Positions 47,978-56,994 of a DNA stretch of 64,000 nucleotides are shown here, piece by piece. The stretch is taken from positions 74,550 through 138,549 of the forward strand of contig NZ_KI519475.1 of assembly GCF_000482705.1 (NCBI RefSeq), written 5' to 3'. The notes beneath the pieces are model-generated. The model made no database searches, was not told the origin of the DNA, and worked only from the letters and a program-made list of their open reading frames with translations. The number at the start of each line of letters is the position of its first letter. Positions within the stretch are counted from its first letter, which is position 1. The stretch is from Glycomyces arizonensis DSM 44726 (GTDB lineage Bacteria > Actinomycetota > Actinomycetes > Mycobacteriales > Micromonosporaceae). The position numbers were made by a program, and so were the translations under genes.

Positions 47978-49657
47978 CTAGTGGTCCACAGTGACCGTCC
48001 CGTTCACCAGGCCCGCGGCGGTGTCGTCGGCGAGCGCGGCGGCCTCGGCCCCGGCGCCCGCGAGGGCGTCGCGCAGGGCCAGGACGCGCGCGAAGGCCGC
48101 GCCGCGCCGCCGCTGCTCGTCGAGGGCGATGCGGGGGACCTTGACCGAGAGGAGGCGCCGCTTCGCGCCGGTGGCGGTGCGCCTGGCGTCCGGCAGGCGC
48201 GCGGCGAGGACGGCGGCGAGCCAGCCGGGGTCGACGGCCTCGCCGCACGTGATCGTCCACTGCGCCTCACTTGCGGCCGTGAGGGGTCCGAGCCTGACCG
48301 TCCGCGGCCCGACGGGGTCGACGATGACGCCGGTGCCCTCGGCGGGGCCCGAGCGGACGGTGAGGTGCCCGTCGCGTTCGAGGTCGGCGAGCCCGGCCTC
48401 CGGTGTCGACTCGGCGGTCCCGGACTCGAAGCGCGGCATGGAATCCGCGGCGGTCGCGAGCAGTTCGCCCAGGCGCTCGGCCCGCTGGGCGAGCTGGCCC
48501 GCGTCGGTGTCGCCCGCGGCGAGGTAGACGGCGGGGGAGATGTCGACGTCCTCGTCCCACAGCTGCATGAGTGGGACGGTCGCCGAGTGCGCGGTGGCGA
48601 CGGCGGCGCCGCGGTCCTTGGTGACGGTGCGCCAGGCGGTGTCGAAGTCGCCGCCGGTGGAGACGAGGAGCTGCGCGGTCTCGGCGCGCGGGGCGAGCAC
48701 CCACACGTGCGCCTTGGCCCCCGGGTGGTCGACGACGGCCCGCAGCGCGCCCCAGCGCAGCAGCTCGGAGCGGATGCGCCGCCCCGAGCGGCGGTGGGCG
48801 ACCTGGGCGGGCATGCGCACGACGGCCACGCCGCCCTCGCCGAGCAGCGCGAGGCAGTGGAGGGCCCAGGCCAGTTCGGGCTCGGTGCGCGGCGGCGTGC
48901 CGTAGGACAGGCGCGGGTCGTCCCCGGCGGGGAGCCGGTCGTGGCCCCAGTCCTTGACGTTGAACGGCGGGTCGCACACGACGAGGTCGAACCGCCGCCG
49001 CGGCAAGGGGTCGAGCAGGGAGTCGCCGACGCCTGCGCGGACGTCGCCGCCGGGCAGTGCCAGGCGCAGGCGCCGATCGCAGACGGCGGCCTGGGCGGCC
49101 GAGAGGTCGGTGCCCCGGACGGTGCCGACGCCGGGGACGGCGCGGAGCAGCCCGGTGAGCAGGTCGCCCTCGTCGCAGGCCGGATCGCACACCGCGAGGT
49201 CCTCTTTCGCGGGGGCGACGGCGGCGGCGACGTCGACGATCGCGCCGATGCCGGGCGGGGTGCCGCGGCCCGCGGCCTCGCGGGCGCGCTCGACGAAGAA
49301 CTCGAACAGCTCGGCCGCCGCAGTGGCGCGGGTGAGCTCGGCGAGGCGGCGCGCGAGCGCGCGGTGCTCGCCGTCGCCGTCCAGGGCGGCGGCGACGGCC
49401 TGGAGGGCGTGGTCGGCGGAGGGGTGGGTGTGCTGGAGGGCGAACCAGAGGCGGTCGGCGCCGGTGACGTGGAGGCGGCGGCCGTGCTCGGCGGCCCACC
49501 GCTCGACGTCGGCGAGGGCGAAGCGGGGCCTGCGGGCACTCTCGTCCACTGGGGACGGGAAGTCGGCTTCCCTCCTGCGCCAGTTGCTGACCGCGTTGCG
49601 TCCGACCCGGGCGAGGCGGGCGAGGTCGGTCAAGGTGATGGTCTCGTCGTCGGTCAT
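47978..49657 (-). CDS. N-6 DNA methylase with N-terminal HTH
   Basis: A 559-residue protein of the type I HsdM-like adenine methylase group. Residues 8-30 form a helix-turn-helix (LTDLARLARVGRNAVSNWRR). The SAM motif I is VCDPACDEGDLL near 157-167, with Asp-Glu in place of the common Gly-x-Gly, and motif IV is CDPPFN at 228-233. The C-terminal 200 residues resemble a target-recognition region (VRLGPLTAASEAQW, LLSVKVPRIALDEQRR). No restriction subunit adjoins it. I recall similar stand-alone methylases being widespread in Streptomyces-like genomes. It may be an orphan regulatory methylase; activity is uncertain given the altered motif I. Confidence 0.85.
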   Translation of the reverse strand: MTDDETITLTDLARLARVGRNAVSNWRRREADFPSPVDESARRPRFALADVERWAAEHGRRLHVTGADRLWFALQHTHPSADHALQAVAAALDGDGEHRALARRLAELTRATAAAELFEFFVERAREAAGRGTPPGIGAIVDVAAAVAPAKEDLAVCDPACDEGDLLTGLLRAVPGVGTVRGTDLSAAQAAVCDRRLRLALPGGDVRAGVGDSLLDPLPRRRFDLVVCDPPFNVKDWGHDRLPAGDDPRLSYGTPPRTEPELAWALHCLALLGEGGVAVVRMPAQVAHRRSGRRIRSELLRWGALRAVVDHPGAKAHVWVLAPRAETAQLLVSTGGDFDTAWRTVTKDRGAAVATAHSATVPLMQLWDEDVDISPAVYLAAGDTDAGQLAQRAERLGELLATAADSMPRFESGTAESTPEAGLADLERDGHLTVRSGPAEGTGVIVDPVGPRTVRLGPLTAASEAQWTITCGEAVDPGWLAAVLAARLPDARRTATGAKRRLLSVKVPRIALDEQRRRGAAFARVLALRDALAGAGAEAAALADDTAAGLVNGTVTVDH

Positions 49658-49731
49658 GCGGCTCCCCTGTTCGCTTTATCGAATCGTAACCCACCCCGCA
49701 TTGCTGAGGTTTGACACAGCCTATTATATTC

Positions 49732-49746
49732 GTGAAGTGAGTTCAC
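49732..49746. promoter_or_regulatory. inverted repeat in the methylase-lipoprotein gap
   Basis: GTGAA (49732-49736) and TTCAC (49742-49746) are five bases apart within an AT-rich divergent promoter region that also contains TTGACA (49711-49716) and TATTAT. Exact -35/-10 pairs could not be fixed for either gene. Confidence 0.35.
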
Positions 49747-49786
49747 AAGAACCAATCAGTGAATAACTCTACACGGAAGGTAGACC

Positions 49787-50401
49787 ATGAAACTCGACAT
49801 CGACGCCCGCAAGCTCCTCGCCGTCGCCGGCACCGGGCTCATCGGCCTGGCCGCCCTCACCGCCTGCGGCGCCGAAGACGACGGCGGCGCAGGCGCCGAC
49901 ACCGGCACGGACACCGCCGAGAGCGCCGAGGCCGACGCGAGCGGCGGCGACGAGGCCGCCGCGACCGGCGACGGCACCGGCGCCGACGCCCCGCTCGCCG
50001 CCGGCTCCACCGTCGAGGTCGGCGACTGGAGCCTCACCGTCACCGAGACCGAACTCGACGCCACCGACGCGATCATGGACTTCAACGAGTTCAACGAGGC
50101 ACCCGCCGACGGCTTCCAGCAGGCGCTGCTGACCCTCGACGGCACCTACAACGGCACCGAGACCGGCTCGCTGTGGCTCGACATCACCGTCGGCATCTGG
50201 GCCGACGGCACCTTCTACGACAGCACCGACTGCCTCAACGTCGTCGAAGGCGACCTCACCGAGGCCCCCGACGTCTCCGGCGGCGGTGCCTCCTCGGGCT
50301 CGGCCTGCGTCGAGATCCCCTCCGACGCCGAGACCTACCTCGTCTACTTCGAAGACCTCATGTCCTTCGACGGCACCCAGTACTTCGTCGAGATCGGCTA
50401 G
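49787..50401 (+). CDS. lipoprotein with DUF4352-like fold
   Basis: A 204-residue lipoprotein. The signal peptide ends in the lipobox LTAC near residue 27, followed by about 40 residues of Gly/Asp/Ala spacer. The globular part (about 70-204) begins STVEVGDWSLTVTETELDAT and has alternating strands like telokin-type DUF4352 domains, with two cysteines (DSTDCLN, GSACVE). Function is unknown. GGAAGG precedes ATG 49787. A helicase gene follows on the same strand but has its own promoter-like -10. Confidence 0.75.
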   Translation: MKLDIDARKLLAVAGTGLIGLAALTACGAEDDGGAGADTGTDTAESAEADASGGDEAAATGDGTGADAPLAAGSTVEVGDWSLTVTETELDATDAIMDFNEFNEAPADGFQQALLTLDGTYNGTETGSLWLDITVGIWADGTFYDSTDCLNVVEGDLTEAPDVSGGGASSGSACVEIPSDAETYLVYFEDLMSFDGTQYFVEIG

Positions 50402-50475
50402 GGCTCGACCGAGACCGGAGGACGCGGCGACCATGGGCGGAACCCGCGTCCTCCTCTCGTTCCGCGCAGTGGCCG

Positions 50476-50481
50476 TACACT
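50476..50481 (+). promoter_or_regulatory. candidate -10 of the helicase gene (leaderless)
   Basis: TACACT is followed by six bases and the ATG at 50488; no Shine-Dalgarno sequence. Confidence 0.5.
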
Positions 50482-50487
50482 GCGCCC

Positions 50488-53208
50488 ATGAGCGTGTCCG
50501 AGCTCCTCTCCGCCCTCGCCGACCTCGCCCCCGCCGCGAAGGCGCCCACCTTCGACCGCATCGGCGCCAAGACCGCCTGGGGCACCGCCTTCGAGACGGC
50601 CGAAGGCGGCGAGGACCTCGAGGCCTACGACGAACTCCACCGCGACGAGCGGCTGCTGCGCCAAGGCTGGGGCGTCGTCATGGGCCGCTTCGAATCCGAC
50701 GGCAAGACCCACCGCGTCCGCTACCCGCTCGTCAGCCGCCCCGTGCGCCTCAGCACCCCCATCGGCGGCGCCCAACGCCAGGACGTGACGCCCGCCGGCG
50801 ACGTCGCCGTCTGCGCCGAACTCGCCGAGACCGAATTCGCCCCCGTCCTCGAAGCCGTCTTCGACCCCGAACGCCGCGCGGCTCTCCTCGAAGACACCGA
50901 CTGGCTGCTCAAGGCCGCCGCCGCGGCCGGATTCCCCGACGCCTCGATCCGCGACGACCCGCCCCAGCGCGAACGCGACCGCCTCGTCCTCGTCCCCAGG
51001 CCCGTCGTCTACATCGACCGGGAGGCCGCGCCCACCCCGATCGCCTCCGGCCTGCGCCTGTGGGCCGAACGGCCCGGCCTCGACGACACCGCCCTGGCCG
51101 CCCTCTACACGCCCCGCGACAGCCCGACCGCTGAAGCGGCCCCCGAACGGCCGCGCTGCGCGCTCCCGCTCAGCCGCGAGCAGACCGCGGCACTCGCCGC
51201 CGCCCGCACCGAAGCGGTCACCGTCGTCGCCGGAGCCCCCGGCTGCGGCAAGAGCCACACCCTCGCCGCCGTCGCCCTCGACACCGTCGCCGCGGGCCAG
51301 TCGGTGCTCATCGCCACCCAGTCCGTCCACGCCGCCGACGTCATCGCCGCCCTCCTCGACCGCCACCCCGGCCCCCTGCCGGTCCAGTTCGGCGACTCCG
51401 AGCGGCGCGACGAGTTCACCACCAGACTCGGCTCAGGCGTCGACAAGGGACTCCGCAGGCGCGAGGTCGACCGGCACGCCCGAGCCGCCGCCGACGCCCT
51501 CGACTACGCAGGCAGCATCGAACGTGAGATCGCCCGGCGCCTCGACCTCGAATCCCGCCGCGCCCGCGCCCTCGACGCCCCCGCGTTCGTCCTCGACGAG
51601 TTCCCCGGCCTGAAGGAGGCCGACCTGGATGAGGCCGAACGCCTCGCCCGCCGCGCCCACGGCGACGACGCCCACTGGTGGTCCGCGCTCCTGCGGCGCC
51701 TCGCCAGACGCCGCCTGCGCGCCGTCACCGGAGCCGACGGCCCCGCCGCCGCCCTGCACCGCGCCCTCGAAGCGGCCCGCGACCACCGCGCCATGACCCT
51801 CCTCGCCGCCGAAGGCACCGACCTCGCGCCGCTGTGGCACAGCCTCGAGAACGCCGACCGCGACGCCGCCGCGGCCCTCGGCACCGCCCTGCGCACCGAG
51901 ACCGGCTCGGCCGAGCGCCGCTCCGGCCCCTCCCGCCGCGCCCTGGCCGACCTCGCGGCGGCCCTGCGCGTGGGCGACCGCGTCCGGCGCCGCGCCGCGC
52001 TCGCCGCCGTCGACGCCGAGGCGATGCTGCGGGCCATGCCGCTGTGGATGGGGACCGTCGGCGACGCCGAGGATCTCCTGCCCGCCACGGCGGGCATGTT
52101 CGACGTCGTCATCCTCGACGAGGCCAGCCACATCAACCAGCTGTGGGCCGCCCCCGTCCTGGCCCGCGCCCGCCGCGCCGTCGTCGCCGGGGACCCGAGG
52201 CAGCTGCGGTTCGTCTCCTTCGCCGGAGAGGAGCGCCTGAACGAGGTCCTCGGGGCCCACGGCCTGGAAGACCGCCACACCCAGCTCGACACGCGGCGCG
52301 TCAGCGCCTACGACCTCGCCTGCGGCGCCGGGCCGGTGGTCGAGCTGACCGAGCACCACCGCAGCGTCCCGCACCTCATCGGCTTCTCGGCCGCGAAGTT
52401 CTACCACGGCCGCGTCAAGCCGATCACCACCCACCCGCGCAACCACGACGCCGACGCCATCGCCGTCCACCGGGTCAAGGCCGCGAAGTCCTCGCCCAAG
52501 GGCGTCCTCAAGGCCGAAGTGGACCGATCGGTCGAGCTGCTCGCCGAATTCGTCGAGCGCGGCGAGACCGGCCTGGCCGTCCTCTCGCCGTTCCGCGCCC
52601 AAGCCGAGGCGATCGAGGCCGCCATCGTGAAACGCTTCGACGTCGCGACCATCCGCGCCCGCCGCATCCGCGCGGGCACCGTCCACGCCTTCCAAGGCTC
52701 GGAGGCCGAGACCGTCATCGCCTCCCTCGGCGCCGCCGACGGCGACCCGGCCGGACGCAGGCGCTTCGTCGCGAACCCGAACCTGTTCAACGTCATGATC
52801 ACCCGCGCCCGCGCCGGGCTCCACGTCGTCACCGCATTGAGCGACCCCGACGGCCTCGTCGGCGAGTTCCTCGCCTACGCCGACCACCCACCCGCCTCCC
52901 CTCTGGACGGCGAGACCGGCCGCGACGAGTGGACCGCCGCGGTCGCGGACGCCATCGCCGCCTCCGGCACCGCGGTGCGCCGCGCCTATCCGGCCGGGCA
53001 CTGGAGCGTCGACCTCGCCGTCGGCGACGGCGAAGCCGCGGTCGGCGTCATCTGCGCCGTCCACCCCGAAGGGCCCGAGGCCCACCTGGCCCGCCACCGC
53101 GCCCTGCGCCGCGCCGGATGGCGCCTGGTCGACGCCTTCCCCTCCACGTTCGCCGCCGACGCCGCCCGCGCCGCCGTCACCGTCCTGGCCGACCTGCCGC
53201 GCCGGTGA
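50488..53208 (+). CDS. superfamily 1 helicase-like AAA protein, degenerate nuclease-like C-terminus
   Basis: A 906-residue protein of the UvrD/DNA2-like superfamily 1 group. Walker A is GAPGCGKSHTL near residue 249, Walker B VVILDEASHINQLW near 540, motif III GDPRQLRF, motif IV VELTEHHRS, motif V/VI HAFQGSEAETVI and NVMITRARAG near 770. Between motifs I and II lies a long Arg/Glu-rich helical insert (about 300-520). Residues about 830-906 resemble the REase-like domain found at the end of DUF559/MTES-type helicases (YPAGHWSVDLAV then a RHRALRRAGWRLVDAFPS tail), but the usual catalytic Glu after the Asp is replaced (GVIC). Role in DNA repair or defence is open. Transposon-like neighbours are absent. 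Confidence 0.85.
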   Translation: MSVSELLSALADLAPAAKAPTFDRIGAKTAWGTAFETAEGGEDLEAYDELHRDERLLRQGWGVVMGRFESDGKTHRVRYPLVSRPVRLSTPIGGAQRQDVTPAGDVAVCAELAETEFAPVLEAVFDPERRAALLEDTDWLLKAAAAAGFPDASIRDDPPQRERDRLVLVPRPVVYIDREAAPTPIASGLRLWAERPGLDDTALAALYTPRDSPTAEAAPERPRCALPLSREQTAALAAARTEAVTVVAGAPGCGKSHTLAAVALDTVAAGQSVLIATQSVHAADVIAALLDRHPGPLPVQFGDSERRDEFTTRLGSGVDKGLRRREVDRHARAAADALDYAGSIEREIARRLDLESRRARALDAPAFVLDEFPGLKEADLDEAERLARRAHGDDAHWWSALLRRLARRRLRAVTGADGPAAALHRALEAARDHRAMTLLAAEGTDLAPLWHSLENADRDAAAALGTALRTETGSAERRSGPSRRALADLAAALRVGDRVRRRAALAAVDAEAMLRAMPLWMGTVGDAEDLLPATAGMFDVVILDEASHINQLWAAPVLARARRAVVAGDPRQLRFVSFAGEERLNEVLGAHGLEDRHTQLDTRRVSAYDLACGAGPVVELTEHHRSVPHLIGFSAAKFYHGRVKPITTHPRNHDADAIAVHRVKAAKSSPKGVLKAEVDRSVELLAEFVERGETGLAVLSPFRAQAEAIEAAIVKRFDVATIRARRIRAGTVHAFQGSEAETVIASLGAADGDPAGRRRFVANPNLFNVMITRARAGLHVVTALSDPDGLVGEFLAYADHPPASPLDGETGRDEWTAAVADAIAASGTAVRRAYPAGHWSVDLAVGDGEAAVGVICAVHPEGPEAHLARHRALRRAGWRLVDAFPSTFAADAARAAVTVLADLPRR

Positions 53209-53304
53209 CCTTGGCCATGGCATCTGGCGTGAAGCGGCGGTCACCGCACCGAAACGCCTGATAGAGGCCGCCGCGGTGCCTTTCGTCGCGCCCGGCGGCC
53301 GGAC

Positions 53305-53367
53305 GCCGATCCCATGCCGGCCAGGCGGCTCGCCATAGGAGGGCCGGACCCGCCGCGCCAGTTCGAC
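53305..53367 (+). pseudogene. inverted duplicate of part of the HhH membrane-protein gene
   Basis: These 63 bases match, in inverse orientation, 53646-53708 inside the neighbouring gene at 53442-54140, with three mismatches. The copy encodes RRLAIGGPDPPRQFD on the plus strand, against RRLAIGRPDLPRQFD in the intact gene. Nothing else of the gene is present, so this is a fragment. The rest of the 53208-53442 gap shows only this copy and a terminator. Confidence 0.8.
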
Positions 53368-53416
53368 CGCACCACCGGCGTGCGCTGCCTCGAGCAACCG
53401 GGACACGGACGCGACG

Positions 53417-53442
53417 AAGGCCCGGGGCTCGCCCCGGGCCTT
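53417..53442 (-). terminator. terminator of the kinase-HhH operon
   Basis: AAGGCCCGGGGC (53417-53428) pairs perfectly with 53431-53442 across a two-base loop and touches the stop codon of the HhH gene. It can also stop helicase transcripts from the other side. Confidence 0.75.
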
Positions 53443-54140
53443 CAGGGTATGAAGACCACGTACTCGCGCAGATGGTGTTCGAACGTCGGGCTGATCTCGA
53501 CGACCAGCAGCACCTCGCCGAGGCTCTCGAACGGCCCCGAGCGCTCCACTCGGTCCCTGATCTGCCGCGCGCTCGCCTCGGTCACGCCCGGCAGCGACGT
53601 CAGCACGTGGACCGGCGCGTGGTTGAGGTCGACCAGGCCGCCGTCGTCGAACTGGCGCGGCAGGTCCGGCCGTCCTATGGCGAGCCGCCTGGCCAGCATG
53701 GGATCGGCGGCGACCATGCCGCGGGCCTGGTGGCGCAGCTGCCTGGCCCGGTCCACCACCTGCGGCCCGTTCGGCCTGGCCACCAGCACGGTCGGCACCG
53801 GCCGCGGCGCCCACACCAGCGGCCGGATCACGAACAGGTGCACCGTCGCCACCAGCGTCACGATCGGCAGGATCGCGTACACGACCACATCGGCCCACAG
53901 TGGAGCCTCGGCGCCGAAGGTGCCCGCCAGGCAGATCCACGTCAACGACAGGGCACTGTAGACGACGAGGGAGGCGATGGTGAACGGCGTGCGCCGCTTC
54001 GCCACAGCTACGCCGAAGGCGATCGCCACGCCGATCCCGCACGTGAGGATCGGCAGCATCGCCCACAGGATCGTGCCGATCTCAGCAGCGGTCTTCGAAC
54101 GTTTCGCCTGGTAGGGGACGACAGGACCGGGGACGGTCAT
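53442..54140 (-). CDS. membrane protein with helix-hairpin-helix domain
   Basis: A 232-residue protein with about four N-terminal membrane helices (about 20-40, AEIGTILWAMLPILTCGIGVAI region; 47-66; 75-95; 100-115) followed by a soluble part. Residues about 170-220 form a ComEA-like helix-hairpin-helix: VDLNHAPVHVLTSLPGVTEA then ARQIRDRVERSGPF and LGEVLLV. Such HhH domains bind DNA in ComEA, but in membrane proteins of this layout the role is unknown. The ATG overlaps the stop of the kinase gene by four bases, so the two are coupled. A 63-base piece of this gene is duplicated in inverse orientation just downstream. Confidence 0.78.
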   Translation of the reverse strand: MTVPGPVVPYQAKRSKTAAEIGTILWAMLPILTCGIGVAIAFGVAVAKRRTPFTIASLVVYSALSLTWICLAGTFGAEAPLWADVVVYAILPIVTLVATVHLFVIRPLVWAPRPVPTVLVARPNGPQVVDRARQLRHQARGMVAADPMLARRLAIGRPDLPRQFDDGGLVDLNHAPVHVLTSLPGVTEASARQIRDRVERSGPFESLGEVLLVVEISPTFEHHLREYVVFIP

Positions 54141-55585
54141 TGACGGGGGACTCCAGCCGTGGATCGAGCCTGCACCGGCCGCACCGGACCCGCCTGGGAC
54201 GCGGCGGTCCAGGTCTGCAGCAGCCGTTGAGCCTCCATCGTATCGGGATCGCCCGCGCCGAGCGCGGCCGCCATGTCGCCCGCCAGGGCCGCCAGCGCCC
54301 GGTGCGCCTCGCCGCCGCGCCCGAGCGCGGCCAGCATGTCGACCGCGACGCGCCGCCCGTGCAGCGTGCGCCGGTCCGCCTCGCCCACCGTGCGCCGCAA
54401 CCGGTCGACGACGCTGCCGAGCCCGCTGAGCGCCGTCGAGGTGTTCCCCAGCGCCGCCAGGCACTGCGCCGCCCGCACCTGGCAGTGGAGGGCCTCGGCC
54501 GCGTCGGCCGGCTCGATGTCCGCCGCCAGCGCCCGGAACGCGGTGAGCGCGCCGCCGAAGTCCCCCTCGCGCAAGCGCCGGTCGGCCTCGGCGAGGCGCT
54601 CGCGGGCGTCGCGCGGCGGCGGAGGCGCGGTGGCGCCGCGGGCGGCCGCGGCCTCCCGGGCGACGCTCGGCGGGGCCAGCGGCGCCCGGAACGGCCACGT
54701 CGGGTCCCCCGCGTCCCTGGCGGGCGCCCCGGAGGCCGGAAGGCGCTCCAGGACCCCGGCGAGCGCGAGGTAGACCCCGGCCGCACCACCCGGCCGCTCG
54801 CCCGGCTCCTTGCGCAGCAGGTGGCCGACGAGGTCGCCGAACTCGCTCGGCAGCTCGGGCCGGTGGCGCCGCACCGGCGCGGGCGTCTCCTCCAGGTGCG
54901 CGGTCTGCACCTCGTAGGCGCTGCCGCGCCCGGCGAACAGCCGCTCGCCGGTGACCATCTCGTACAGCAGCGCCCCGAGCGCGTACAGGTCGGCGGCCGG
55001 GCCCGCCGGGCGCGCCCTGATCTGCTCGGGCGCCATGTAGTTCAGCGTCCCCGGCTTGTCGCCGGTGGCGGTCAGCCTCGTCGGATCCCCTTCGAGGATC
55101 GCGGCGATCCCGAAGTCCACCACCGACACCCGTCCGTCGGTGCCGACGATGATGTTGGCGGGCTTGAGGTCCCGGTGGATCACTTGGCGGGCGTGGGCGG
55201 CGGCCAGCACGGACGCCAGCTGCGCGCCGATCGCCGCCGACCAGTCGGCGGGCAGCGGCCCCGACTCGTCGAGCAGGTCCCGCAGGCTCAGCCCCGGCAG
55301 GTAGGCCATGACGAGGTAGAGCTCATCGGTGGCCTCGTCGATCCCGGCGTCGAAGATCGCCGGGACGCCCGGGTGCGCGATCTGCGCGGTGACGCGGGCC
55401 TCCCGGCGGAACCGCGCGGCGGCCTCGGCCCGCTGCGGGCCGTCGAGCAGGTCGGGCCTGACGACCTTGACGGCCACCTCGCGGCCGAGCCGGACGTCGG
55501 TGCCCTGCCAGACGCGGCCCATGCCGCCCGCGCCGATCGGCCTGGCCAGTTCGTATCGGTCGGCGATGACGCGAGTGCTGTTCAC
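54137..55585 (-). CDS. Hanks-type serine/threonine protein kinase with TPR-like C-terminus
   Basis: A 482-residue soluble kinase. Residues 10-275 are the kinase domain: glycine loop GAGGMGRV (18-25), Lys40, catalytic HRDLKPAN (Asp139), DFG Asp157, and YMAPEQI. No membrane helix follows, unlike PknB-type receptors. Residues about 325-470 are helical repeats rich in Ala and Leu (REGDFGGALTAFRALAAD, ALHCQVRAAQCLAALGNTST) resembling TPR units for partner binding. The GTG at 55585 lies six bases after TACAAC, so a leaderless start is likely. It is coupled to the membrane HhH protein, a possible substrate. Confidence 0.92.
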   Translation of the reverse strand: MNSTRVIADRYELARPIGAGGMGRVWQGTDVRLGREVAVKVVRPDLLDGPQRAEAAARFRREARVTAQIAHPGVPAIFDAGIDEATDELYLVMAYLPGLSLRDLLDESGPLPADWSAAIGAQLASVLAAAHARQVIHRDLKPANIIVGTDGRVSVVDFGIAAILEGDPTRLTATGDKPGTLNYMAPEQIRARPAGPAADLYALGALLYEMVTGERLFAGRGSAYEVQTAHLEETPAPVRRHRPELPSEFGDLVGHLLRKEPGERPGGAAGVYLALAGVLERLPASGAPARDAGDPTWPFRAPLAPPSVAREAAAARGATAPPPPRDARERLAEADRRLREGDFGGALTAFRALAADIEPADAAEALHCQVRAAQCLAALGNTSTALSGLGSVVDRLRRTVGEADRRTLHGRRVAVDMLAALGRGGEAHRALAALAGDMAAALGAGDPDTMEAQRLLQTWTAASQAGPVRPVQARSTAGVPRQ

Positions 55586-55591
55586 GAGTCA

Positions 55592-55597
55592 GTTGTA
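55592..55597 (-). promoter_or_regulatory. candidate -10 of the kinase gene (leaderless)
   Basis: TACAAC on the minus strand ends six bases before GTG 55585. No Shine-Dalgarno sequence or clear -35. Confidence 0.45.
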
Positions 55598-55694
55598 CTG
55601 CAAGCCCGCGGAGACGCATCATGCCGTCCCCGGCGCGATCCAGGGGCGCGGCGCTGTACCGCGAGGCCTCAGCCGCGGCGAGCCCGGCCCGCGT

Positions 55695-56735
55695 TCAGCG
55701 GCAGGTCCAGGTGACCGCGTTGAGGACGTGGAAGCCGCTCGCGTCCTCGCCCGCGTAGACGTTCCCGACGATCACCGAGCCGTCGGCGCTGATCTCGGCG
55801 GCGCGGTCGCCGAAGTAGTTGTCGGCCGGGTCGCTGACGCCCGGCAGCTCGACGACCCCCTCCTCGGTCTGGACGGCCGCGTTCGGGAACACCGCCCCCG
55901 CCGCCGTGCCGTCGGCGGCGACCGCGGCCGGCCCCTCGATGTCGAGGACCTCGGCGGTGCCCTCGGCCAGGTTCCAGCGGATGCCGACGCCCTCGAACCC
56001 GGGGGCGCTCAGGTACCCCGAAGCCCAGTCCCCGTTCAGGTCCGCGACGTAGGCGTGCGCCCGGCCCGAGTCGACCTCGTCGGGGATCGGCAGGTCGGCG
56101 CCGTCGCCGTGGCGGTCCCACAGGTACGGCTTGAAGTCGCCCTCGGCGGTGGAGAAGTAGCCGACGATCACGCCGTCGTCGCCGATGTCGACCGCGGTGC
56201 CCCGCGTGGCCTTCTCCGGCAGCGCCAGCTCGACCGCCTCGTCCGATCCCGCCGCCCACAGCACCGGTCGGCGGCCCACCGATCCCACGATGTCGCCGCG
56301 CTCGTTGACGCCCCTGGCCTCGCCTTCGCCGCTGTTCGGCAGTTCGGTGGCCTCGCCGTCGCGCCAGACGTAGGGGACCGAGCCGTCGTCGGTCCACGTG
56401 GTGGCCGCGGCGACGCCCTCGGAGTTGACGTCGCCCAGCGACTGGTCGGTGCCGGGGATCGGCACCTCGGTGACCTCGCCGTCCGAGTACAGCAGCGGGT
56501 AGCGCTCGAAGCCGTGGTCGAGCGGGTAGGCCCGGTAGGCGATGACCGAGCCGTCGTCGCTCATCCCGGTCGCGAACGTGAACCGCAGCTCGTGCGGGAT
56601 CGGGAGCGTCTCGAGCTCGCATTCGGACGCGGCGGCCGCGGCCCCGCCCGCCGGGACGAGTGCGGCCGCCCCCGTCGCCAGCAGTACGGCCCCCGCCGCC
56701 AATGCCCTGCGCGCCTTGGAATCTGATCGCGCCAT
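55695..56735 (-). CDS. secreted protein with HAF-like beta-propeller repeats
   Basis: A 346-residue exported protein. The signal peptide runs to about residue 37 (GGAAAAASE). The mature part shows repeated units with a GMSDDGSVIAYR or GVNERGDIVGSV core followed by a PYVWRDGEATELP or LLYSDGEVTEVPIPG strand, the pattern of extracellular HAF repeats. About five units are visible. Only two cysteines remain (ECELE and WTCR at the end). Function is unknown. AGGGACGG lies upstream of ATG 56735. Confidence 0.78.
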   Translation of the reverse strand: MARSDSKARRALAAGAVLLATGAAALVPAGGAAAAASECELETLPIPHELRFTFATGMSDDGSVIAYRAYPLDHGFERYPLLYSDGEVTEVPIPGTDQSLGDVNSEGVAAATTWTDDGSVPYVWRDGEATELPNSGEGEARGVNERGDIVGSVGRRPVLWAAGSDEAVELALPEKATRGTAVDIGDDGVIVGYFSTAEGDFKPYLWDRHGDGADLPIPDEVDSGRAHAYVADLNGDWASGYLSAPGFEGVGIRWNLAEGTAEVLDIEGPAAVAADGTAAGAVFPNAAVQTEEGVVELPGVSDPADNYFGDRAAEISADGSVIVGNVYAGEDASGFHVLNAVTWTCR

Positions 56736-56994
56736 CGTGTCGCCGTCCCTTCGCCGAACCGTTTCGCGCGGAATCGGGCGATCCCGCCACCGTTACGACG
56801 CTTGAGGGCCTCGCCCGAGTTGCGCCGATCGCCGGTGTTTCCGCCGCCGGTGGCGCACGGTTCTGACCGTGCGCGGACAAATCGTCACCACCGGTGCACC
56901 CCGGCCACAAGAGACTCATCTCGACCAGCCGTGAAACTCCTGCGTAGCGACCGAATACCCCGGAGTAGCGCGGCGCTGGTCTCACCAGCCCGGA

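Noticed and set aside
47978..53208. BREX, DISARM or other named defence system
   Set aside because: A methylase and a helicase are present but on opposite strands with a lipoprotein between, and no further components are visible.
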